From Fluviicola sp. (GTDB taxonomy: Bacteria; Bacteroidota; Bacteroidia; Flavobacteriales_D; Crocinitomicaceae): DNA of 64,000 nt. Positions within the stretch are counted from its first letter, which is position 1, and each line of letters starts with the position of its first letter. Below are positions 47,038 through 53,710 of the stretch, in pieces. A model generated the notes under the pieces. It did not search any database. It saw only the letters and a list, made by a program, of their open reading frames with translations, and was not told where the DNA came from. The translations under genes were made by a program, and so were the position numbers. The stretch lies in the NCBI GenBank assembly GCA_002734085.1, contig NVXV01000014.1:39046-103045 (forward strand), in the 5' to 3' direction.

Positions 47038-48595
47038 TATAAGAACTTCAGAAGCAAATCAAGAAATTGTCAGGAAACTAACGAGCAAACTACCTGTTGG
47101 GACGAAAGAAAACGTAATAGCTAGAATTGCATTAGGTTATTCACTGCAAAATGGTAGGAAATTTAGTAATTCAGAGTTTACTCAGTATGATTCTAAAGGT
47201 AAGGAGTATAAAGAACATATTTTATTTGATGCTAAATATAGAGATTTTTACTTAGCGTTGATTTCTCAACATTATGGGATTTATAAAACCAATGAAAACA
47301 TTCCTAAGTATGTAAAGCTTCATATAGACCATGGTCTGGAATTAATGGATAACTTATTCAGCAATAATAGCAACTATACATTTTTTGATTTCTTGATTGA
47401 ACATTTGGATAAGGGAATCTCAATGTTAGATACAGTCTCTGTTAATTTAGACGCTGTAAAAAATAACAGTCAAAATATTGAAAAATCCTTCTTTAAGGAA
47501 CCGATCAAAATTAACGTTGGGAAAAGCGCAAATGAAGATATTTTCCTTGGTTTTAATGATACAAATATATACAACAATAGTCATATTGCAGTAGCGGGTA
47601 GTTCAGGGACAGGAAAAACACAGTTTGCTTTAGAATTATTGAATCAAATAAGTAGTGAATCTAACCATCATGTTAGTTTCATTTACCTTGACTTTAAAGG
47701 GTTGAAAGATGACGATTTAAAATATTTTCAACCGTTTTTTGATAAAACAAAAGCATCATTTATTGATGCACCAAATACGCCATTCCCGGTAAATCCACTT
47801 TCGTTTATTGATAGCATTAATGAAGTTAATAAGCAAATGGGAGTTGACAAATTTGTAGACATTATTTGTAAATATTCAAATATTGGGATCAAACAAAGAG
47901 GAACTTTACGTGATGCTACACTAGAGGCTTTTCTGGATAAAAAACCTGGTGAATATCCGAGTTTTCCTGAAATTAATGAAAAACTGTTGGAAATCGTTGG
48001 TGATAAAAGAGATACTTTAACAGAAATAATTGACGAATTGAGTCGCTACAATATTTTTGAAGACCCTAAAAAAGGAGCAACTTTTCTAAATCAAAATACC
48101 TATTTATCTTTATCGGGCGATTTATCCAATTCTGTACGCTTTACCTCACTTTTTTTGATTATTAATTATATCTATAACACTTTTATGAATCTGGATAGTA
48201 CACCGACAGAAAATGGTTATAGAGGTATGAGATATGTGCTTTTAATAGACGAAGCACATGTGATTTTTAAAGAAAAAAAATATCAAGATATTTTAGAAAA
48301 AATACTTCGTGAAATCCGTTCGAAAGGTGTATCTGTTATAATGCTTTCGCAAGGAGTTGACGAGTTTAATCAATCGGATTTTGATTTTTCGAGTATGTGT
48401 GAAATATCATTCTTGTTGGATATTAAAGATAAAACAAATATAAAAACAATCAATAAATTTCTTGGACTTAGCGATAAAGACGGAATAAAAGCGGCTAGAA
48501 GTCTTGAAAAAATTAAAAAAGGTCAGGCAATTTCTAATATAAAGGAGTTTACAAAAAGTGAACTGTTTGAATTGAGACAATTTTATGCGAGTTAG
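47027..48595 (+). CDS. dndE: DndE domain fused to a HerA/FtsK-like DNA translocase ATPase
   Basis: The 522-residue protein starts with a DndE-like domain (about 1-115: IRTSEANQEIVRKLTSKL, VIARIALGYSLQNG, HIDHGLELMDNL), the nicked-DNA-binding Dnd subunit, which is normally a separate protein of about 110-120 residues. It continues into a HerA/FtsK-like ATPase with Walker A GSSGTGKTQF (191-198), FIYLDFKGLK, a Walker B/DEAH LLIDEAHVIF (408-411), EILREIRSKGVSVIMLSQG and a C-terminal region. In other dnd loci a HerA-type ATPase activity sits in the separate DptH restriction protein, so this fusion may link modification to DNA translocation or restriction. Its identity as DndE rests on residue pattern and operon position. 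Confidence 0.8.
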   Translation: MQINIRTSEANQEIVRKLTSKLPVGTKENVIARIALGYSLQNGRKFSNSEFTQYDSKGKEYKEHILFDAKYRDFYLALISQHYGIYKTNENIPKYVKLHIDHGLELMDNLFSNNSNYTFFDFLIEHLDKGISMLDTVSVNLDAVKNNSQNIEKSFFKEPIKINVGKSANEDIFLGFNDTNIYNNSHIAVAGSSGTGKTQFALELLNQISSESNHHVSFIYLDFKGLKDDDLKYFQPFFDKTKASFIDAPNTPFPVNPLSFIDSINEVNKQMGVDKFVDIICKYSNIGIKQRGTLRDATLEAFLDKKPGEYPSFPEINEKLLEIVGDKRDTLTEIIDELSRYNIFEDPKKGATFLNQNTYLSLSGDLSNSVRFTSLFLIINYIYNTFMNLDSTPTENGYRGMRYVLLIDEAHVIFKEKKYQDILEKILREIRSKGVSVIMLSQGVDEFNQSDFDFSSMCEISFLLDIKDKTNIKTINKFLGLSDKDGIKAARSLEKIKKGQAISNIKEFTKSELFELRQFYAS

Positions 48596-48597
48596 TT

Positions 48598-49176
48598 ATG
48601 ATTAAACAAAAAACTTTTGATTTATTGGATGCACACTTAAGAATAAAGAATGACTTCTATAATAAATTAGACTTTGATAAAAGACAAGTTTTTTATACTC
48701 ATAAAACATACAGAGTAGACCCTTGGTGGGCGAACGAAAAATATGAGGAACTGAAAAAAGAATCGTTTAATTGGAGTAAACCTATTAAATATTCTGATTT
48801 GAAAGATTTTAACAAGCATATTTCTTCCAATGATATTGGAATTTACTTATTTATTGTTTCTCCTAAAACCTTAATATTTAATCTTCCTCAAACAGTCCTT
48901 TATGTCGGTATTTCAGGAGATAAAGGAAAAAAAAGACCTCTTAAGGATAGGCTAAATGACTATTATCAAATTTCTAAGCTTGAGAAAAGAGAGAATATTC
49001 ACAAACTTATTCAGATGTATTATGACGATTTGTACATTGTTTACACTTTTTATAAAGGTAATGATTACAAAGAGTTGTTAAAAATTGAGACTGCATTAAC
49101 AGAGTTCTTTTCTGCACCATATAGTGATGCAGCATATGAACCACCAACAAAAAAAAGTAGAAGCTTATGGAAGTAA
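48598..49176 (+). CDS. GIY-YIG nuclease-like protein within the dnd operon
   Basis: The 192-residue protein has the GIY-YIG signature: GIYLFIVS (81-83), LYVGISGD (102-104), an arginine in PLKDRLNDYY (Arg118) and a metal-binding glutamate in LLKIETALTEFF (Glu164). The N-terminal 75 residues (including DPWWANEKYEELKKESFNWS) are not recognisable. GIY-YIG enzymes cut DNA in homing and restriction. It starts 2 bp after the DndE fusion and overlaps dndB by 10 bp, so it is an integral part of the operon. It could be the nuclease acting on unmodified DNA, or a nick-introducing subunit; neither role can be seen directly. Confidence 0.8.
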   Translation: MIKQKTFDLLDAHLRIKNDFYNKLDFDKRQVFYTHKTYRVDPWWANEKYEELKKESFNWSKPIKYSDLKDFNKHISSNDIGIYLFIVSPKTLIFNLPQTVLYVGISGDKGKKRPLKDRLNDYYQISKLEKRENIHKLIQMYYDDLYIVYTFYKGNDYKELLKIETALTEFFSAPYSDAAYEPPTKKSRSLWK

Positions 49177-50411
49177 ATAAAAATAAATTAATTCTACCTT
49201 GTGTTAGAGGTCAGATTGGTGATTGGATATATTATTCTTCGTATATGTCAGCTTCACAAATAGTTGAATGGGTAAAGCCTGCAAAAGATATTCGAGAAGC
49301 AAAATCTTTAGATGAAGAATTACAAAGAACTTTGCGTGCAAGATCTCGAGAAATTGCAAAATATCTTTTCACAAGAGAAAGTCGATTTTTTAATTCCATT
49401 GTAATAGGTGTTTATGGAGGCTTACCTGATTGGCATGAATTCTTAATAGAGAACAAGATAGTTAAATTAGGCGGTGATTCAAGCGATTTTGATAGTAATG
49501 TGGGTTTATTGGAGTTCATCGGAAATGAGCAAATGTTTGCAATTGATGGGCAACATAGAATTGCAGGTATCCAATACGCTAAAAATAATAAAGAGGAAAT
49601 TAAGGGTATTATACACGAAATAGGGAAAGATAGATACCCAGTTATTCTTGTTGCACATATTGATGATGAATTAGGGAAAAAACGTACTCGTCAATTATTT
49701 TCAGATATTAATCGAAAAGCTAAGCCAGTACCTAAAAAAGATCAAATAATTATTGATGAAGAAACCTTGACACACATCGTGACAAGACGTGTTTATGCGG
49801 AATATAAGTATTTTCAGAATGGGAAATTAATTGATCATTTACACGAAGCAACAAATTTAAAATTAGATGATAAAGAGCATTATACCAATTTAACAAACCT
49901 TAATACTGTAGTAACAAAACTGAAACCTTTATTTAAAAAAAATAAGGGTACGGATGATTGGGATGAAAAGAATATTGCAGATTTAAAATCAATTGTTTTT
50001 AAGTTCTTTGATACTGTAATTAGTGTAATTCCGGAGTACAGAAAATTCTTTATTGAGAAGTCAATAAAATTAGAGACTTTAAGGGATAATAATAATTATC
50101 TGTTGTTTAGACCTGTAGGCGTGACGCTGATAGCAAAGCTATATCAATATTACATTAAAAATAAATCCAAGGAGGTATTTGAAGAGCACATCACAAAAAT
50201 AAACTTTGTAGCTCCAGAAACTGATTTAAACAAAATTCTATGGAATAATAAAAAAATGGAGGCTAAAGCAGCCAATCAATCATTAGCATTTAAAATAGTT
50301 TTATATTTATTAGGTAATGAGGTTGATGAAGAAAAATTATTGCAGGATTACAGGAGAGTATTGGTAAATGATACTATAAATTTGCCTAAAAGGAAAATTG
50401 AACCTAGCTAA
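49167..50411 (+). CDS. dndB: DndB-like DGQHR-domain protein
   Basis: The 414-residue protein contains the DGQHR signature in MFAIDGQHRIAGIQYA (127-131), VILVAHIDDELGKKRTRQLF, and SDINRKAKPVPKKDQI, features of DndB-type proteins. In described systems DndB is a DNA-binding regulator of dnd expression and modification frequency. Usually dndB heads its operon; here it is last. No inverted repeat for autoregulation was found upstream of dndC. The protein ends 300 bp before the terminator that faces the phage-like operon. Confidence 0.85.
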   Translation: MEVNKNKLILPCVRGQIGDWIYYSSYMSASQIVEWVKPAKDIREAKSLDEELQRTLRARSREIAKYLFTRESRFFNSIVIGVYGGLPDWHEFLIENKIVKLGGDSSDFDSNVGLLEFIGNEQMFAIDGQHRIAGIQYAKNNKEEIKGIIHEIGKDRYPVILVAHIDDELGKKRTRQLFSDINRKAKPVPKKDQIIIDEETLTHIVTRRVYAEYKYFQNGKLIDHLHEATNLKLDDKEHYTNLTNLNTVVTKLKPLFKKNKGTDDWDEKNIADLKSIVFKFFDTVISVIPEYRKFFIEKSIKLETLRDNNNYLLFRPVGVTLIAKLYQYYIKNKSKEVFEEHITKINFVAPETDLNKILWNNKKMEAKAANQSLAFKIVLYLLGNEVDEEKLLQDYRRVLVNDTINLPKRKIEPS

Positions 50412-50598
50412 GACCTACATCTTTAAGCTACTCAGCCCAATTATAAATTCAATGTTAACCTATATTAGATTTATTCCCAACCTAAATAAAACACCTTTTA
50501 TTTAAGAATTAAAGTCTAACACGACACTCATTAATTTTTGTTAAAAACATTAAGCTTGTAAAAAATCATTAAGATAAAAAATGAATAGACATTGTATT

Positions 50599-50628
50599 TT
50601 GCAAAACAAATAAATCTATTTACCTTTA
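50599..50628 (+). promoter_or_regulatory. Bacteroidota-type promoter of a candidate short RNA
   Basis: TTG (50599-50601), 19 nt, TACCTTTA (50621-50628): seven of eight -7 bases (TAnnTTTG) and the spacing fit the consensus. No gene follows on the plus strand before the terminator at 50659. Confidence 0.55.
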
Positions 50629-50633
50629 CAACG

Positions 50634-50692
50634 ATTTAGGTGGTTAGGTTAGTAAAAAAGAGGGTAGAACTCCCGTTCTAGCCCTCTTTTTC
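50634..50692 (+). ncRNA. Candidate short RNA ending in the bidirectional terminator
   Basis: A start about 6 nt after the -7 element and the terminator hairpin define a transcript of about 59 nt, of which the 3' half is the hairpin. No match to a known RNA family is recognised; the case rests on promoter plus terminator only. Confidence 0.3.
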
Positions 50693-50695
50693 TTT
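50659..50695. terminator. Bidirectional terminator between dnd and virus-like operons
   Basis: AGAGGGTAGAAC (50659-50670) pairs with GTTCTAGCCCTCT (50675-50687) with one bulged base and a 4-nt loop. A T run follows on the plus strand and an A run (T on the minus strand) precedes it, so it can stop transcripts from both directions. Confidence 0.88.
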
Positions 50696-50712
50696 TGAAT
50701 AGGAAATACTGT

Positions 50713-50991
50713 TTAATACCTATCCAGACTCACTCTATTATCATCAAGGAACTGTAGAATACTTGATCTACTGTATCGAATGATTTTACCGAATTGACTG
50801 AACTCGATTTTTATGTCATCTCGAAGCTGTTGAAGCTTTGATTTACTTTTAATACCAAGGAGTGCTTTTGCTTCTTTCTCCCCGATCCATTCTTTCTCTT
50901 TGAAGTACTTTTCAGAGTTTTTAATGATTCTGATAGTTAATTCATCTATGAGCTTGTTGAAGCTCTCTTTTTCAAAAACGATAACATCCAT
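50713..50991 (-). CDS. Small HTH (excisionase/MerR-like) DNA-binding protein
   Basis: The 92-residue protein has an N-terminal helix (FEKESFNKLIDELTIRIIKN), then EWIGEKEAKALLGIKSKSKLQQLRDD and KIEFSQFGKIIRYSRSSILQFLDD, the winged-helix pattern of helix_turn_helix_17/excisionase-like proteins common on Bacteroidota mobile elements. It is the last gene of the minus-strand operon, 13 bp after the patatin gene. It could regulate the element or its excision. Confidence 0.75.
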   Translation of the reverse strand: MDVIVFEKESFNKLIDELTIRIIKNSEKYFKEKEWIGEKEAKALLGIKSKSKLQQLRDDIKIEFSQFGKIIRYSRSSILQFLDDNRVSLDRY

Positions 50992-51004
50992 AATATTCTC
51001 TTTT

Positions 51005-52165
51005 CTATATTTTAGGGTTAGTAAATACTTGAGTAGCCATTAGCTCTCCATGATCCATTCTTTGCTTGATTAGCTTTTCATTGACAACAAGCGGACTACC
51101 TAGATCAATGTGCTGATCAGGATTGATGATTGTGGCATCAAATGATCTTAGCTGAGTTCCATTTATTTCTGTCAATGAGTGACCATTGGATTCTGCTTGC
51201 TTGATGAGGTCATTGATTTTAATGAAGTGGTTAACATCATTATTAAATATCTCATTCATTGCGATCTCATAAAGTGATCTGTAAGCAATAGTACCGATTG
51301 ACTTGTTGGAATAGTCTTTATGCTTTGGTGTTGGGTGACTACAGTTGATAACAATGATTTTATAGCGGTGCTTTTTATCTTGATTTATATGCTTGATTAA
51401 ATCACCAAGGGGTGAAACGTTTCTTACTCCTCCATCAATATTGTTTGTACTAACAACCGTTTTTAGTCCATCTCTAAATGATATTTTCTCAACTGGATTC
51501 CAAATCATCGGAATTGAAGCAGAAGATAACACACCGTTAACAAAGTCATTATCAGTTGAAAATTCATCGTGTGAAACACTGTGATACTTTCCACTGTCTA
51601 GTGATACGAAACCACAAAAGAACTTAGTTCCTTTTATCAGTGATCTATCAAGATACTTTTGAAGTTTCTTTTTTAGTGGTGTGTTATCGGCAATGCTTTT
51701 AAATTTTGGTAAACTCACCTTTATTTGACTTTGAAGCTCTTTAAGAACTGATTTTATAATATTTGCTCTTTTCTTTTTGGAAAAGATCACACCGAGCTTT
51801 TCAAATACTCCAAGCTCAAAATCAAGTTTGACATTCAGGCGAGATGACAACTGCTTTAAATCCAGTTTGAATTTGAGATGATCCGATTTGCTAGAGGTAT
51901 CAATAAATTCAGAGGTATAGATTTCAGATGCTCCATTTCTTCCGATTTGATGTACCCAAAGATCATTTAATAGATCGAGTTTATTCATGGCAAGTAAAGA
52001 TCCATTCATTGATCCACCGCTAATACTTGAAATAAGATCAAATTTCATTGGGGTATCTAATCCTGTAATCTTTTTCCAGTTTTCACTCAGGTAGTTTAAC
52101 GCTCCCAGCTGAAATGCTGCAAGGAAACCTCCACCGCTTAATACTAATGCATATTTTGTTTTCAT
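51005..52165 (-). CDS. Patatin-like phospholipase
   Basis: The 386-residue protein has the oxyanion-hole motif ALVLSGGGFLAAFQLGAL (residues 7-22), a nucleophile elbow SISGGSMNG (Ser49; the canonical first Gly of G-x-S-x-G is Ser) and the catalytic aspartate in NNIDGGVRNVSPLGD (Asp244). These are the Ser-Asp dyad of patatin lipases that cleave membrane phospholipids. It sits 4 bp after the ATPase gene within the virus-like operon. It may assist lysis, release or membrane remodelling; a link to anti-phage CBASS is not supported as no CD-NTase is present. Confidence 0.82.
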   Translation of the reverse strand: MKTKYALVLSGGGFLAAFQLGALNYLSENWKKITGLDTPMKFDLISSISGGSMNGSLLAMNKLDLLNDLWVHQIGRNGASEIYTSEFIDTSSKSDHLKFKLDLKQLSSRLNVKLDFELGVFEKLGVIFSKKKRANIIKSVLKELQSQIKVSLPKFKSIADNTPLKKKLQKYLDRSLIKGTKFFCGFVSLDSGKYHSVSHDEFSTDNDFVNGVLSSASIPMIWNPVEKISFRDGLKTVVSTNNIDGGVRNVSPLGDLIKHINQDKKHRYKIIVINCSHPTPKHKDYSNKSIGTIAYRSLYEIAMNEIFNNDVNHFIKINDLIKQAESNGHSLTEINGTQLRSFDATIINPDQHIDLGSPLVVNEKLIKQRMDHGELMATQVFTNPKI

Positions 52166-52169
52166 AGTT

Positions 52170-53699
52170 TTAATTTTTGTTTTTGAATATTTGAAGCTCT
52201 CCTCCTTGGTTGTATCTTCCGTACTGAATGGCGTGTCCTTTTTCAGGTACTTCGATAACTACATCCATATCATGCAGGAACTCTTGGCTTCCTCTAAAGT
52301 GTCCGTCTTTTCTGGTTTGGAATATGGAGATAAAAGATTTGTCAGGATATTTAGCACTTAAATCCTCAAGATCTTGTGGATTTAACCTAAGCTTATTTAC
52401 AGAGTCCAGGAATATAAAGTCCCACATTGAAATATCCTCTGGTATTGATTCTACCACATACATATCGGGATGGGCAACACTTGCTAGTTTCTCTTGCAGT
52501 TCAACATCAATTCCCTCTTCTTTGGCAACATAAAGGACTGTACCGTGATTTCTTGCAAGGTATCCTGCAAAGTCAACAGCAAGAATTGATTTTCCAAACT
52601 TTGGTCTTCCAAAGATCATCACATTAAAATGTTTTGATGGATTTCCGATAAACTCTAACCATTTGCCTTTGAGTCCAAGCTTGTCGAACTTTAAGTTCAT
52701 AACATCCATACTATTCATCACCATGTTTTCAGGTATGCGTGTTGTTATACCTGATACAGTTTTGCATCCGCATTCTCCAAGTGTATTTTGAAGTCCGTTT
52801 AAGGTACGTTCTTCAGCAATAAGAATTCCCTCGTTGGGATTTTTGGCAACAAAGGATTTTAAGGAACTTAAAACCTGTTCAACTTGCTCATAGTATTTAT
52901 CTTTTTTGGTAAGTTTATTATTGTTTATAGCTCCTGCAATTCGGTTGTAGAGGTTTTTTGCCTTTTGATTTGGAATAAGCTTTCCTTGTAGATTAATGTA
53001 GCTTTTAATGAACTTTACAGAACGAAGCTCTGCGTGTTTACCAACATGAGATAAGTAATGAGAGCGTTTTTGCTCGCTAATTTCAATTTTTATACTATCG
53101 GCATTGTCAAACTTATTCATTAGTCGAATAAGACTCTCCTGAATCTCTCTTATTTCCTTTGCTTGTGGTGAAATTTTACGGATTCGTTTTTCCATTATAG
53201 CTTTTTGGAGAGCATTTAAGAAAAGTCGAATTTGATTTTGTGTTTTGATCTTACCGTGCATGAGCGCAAAGCGTTTTATCATTTTTAACTCATCACTTAA
53301 TCGCTCAACTTTGTTTGCTTTTTGGTATTTAAGTTCCGTAGCCGAAGGCTTTTTAGCCTTACGTTTTGTAGAAGATGATCTTTTAACTCTTGGTTTACTC
53401 GACTTCTTTTTTAGCTTACTGGAAGCTCTCTTTTGTCTTGTGGGTACTACCTTTTTTGGGGTAGATTTTTTAGGAGTCGCTTTTTTTGATTTCGCCTCAT
53501 TTTTATTTTGATATTCCGAGAGTTTTGTAAAATAAATGTCAATTGTTTTTTTGATCGCTTTACTTGCGTGATAAGTCTCCCATGATTTACCATGATTTGA
53601 AACTTTATTTACAAACTCCCATCCTTTCTGAAGATTTTCAGGAAGTGTAGCTCCATTGATTTTATCAATGGTTGAATAATAATTTTGTATTGTAATCAT
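52170..53699 (-). CDS. RecA/RadA-like ATPase with lysine-rich histone-like segment
   Basis: The 509-residue protein begins with a helical region, then a very basic segment at about 66-118 (SKKATPKKSTPKKVVP, SKLKKKSSKPRVKRS) like histone H1 or DNA-condensing tails, a helical middle (130-285), and a C-terminal RecA-fold ATPase: Walker A IFGRPKFGKSILAVDFAGYL (364-371), VLYVAKEEG, Walker B DFIFLDSVNKL (Asp432), SFISIFQTRKDGHFRGSQEF. It resembles RadA/DnaB-type ATPases more than FtsK-type packaging motors. It could act in replication, recombination or DNA packing of the element. Confidence 0.7.
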   Translation of the reverse strand: MITIQNYYSTIDKINGATLPENLQKGWEFVNKVSNHGKSWETYHASKAIKKTIDIYFTKLSEYQNKNEAKSKKATPKKSTPKKVVPTRQKRASSKLKKKSSKPRVKRSSSTKRKAKKPSATELKYQKANKVERLSDELKMIKRFALMHGKIKTQNQIRLFLNALQKAIMEKRIRKISPQAKEIREIQESLIRLMNKFDNADSIKIEISEQKRSHYLSHVGKHAELRSVKFIKSYINLQGKLIPNQKAKNLYNRIAGAINNNKLTKKDKYYEQVEQVLSSLKSFVAKNPNEGILIAEERTLNGLQNTLGECGCKTVSGITTRIPENMVMNSMDVMNLKFDKLGLKGKWLEFIGNPSKHFNVMIFGRPKFGKSILAVDFAGYLARNHGTVLYVAKEEGIDVELQEKLASVAHPDMYVVESIPEDISMWDFIFLDSVNKLRLNPQDLEDLSAKYPDKSFISIFQTRKDGHFRGSQEFLHDMDVVIEVPEKGHAIQYGRYNQGGELQIFKNKN

Positions 53700-53710
53700 A
53701 ATGCGTTGTT

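Larger units (their letters stand above)
50412..50712. other. Intergenic region between convergent dnd and virus-like operons
   Basis: Three hundred bases with no protein gene. It holds a plus-strand promoter (50599-50628) and a bidirectional terminator (50659-50695), which together would give a transcript of roughly 60 nt. No attachment-site repeat of the tRNA was seen. Confidence 0.6.

Noticed and set aside
51005..52165. The patatin gene as part of a CBASS anti-phage system
   Set aside because: No CD-NTase, HORMA, Cap2/Cap3 or other signalling gene is near; its neighbours are virus-like genes.
52170..53699. The RecA-like ATPase as the packaging ATPase of a jelly-roll virus
   Set aside because: Its motifs fit the RadA/DnaB type, not the FtsK/HerA type used by the known tailless viruses, so the role was left open.
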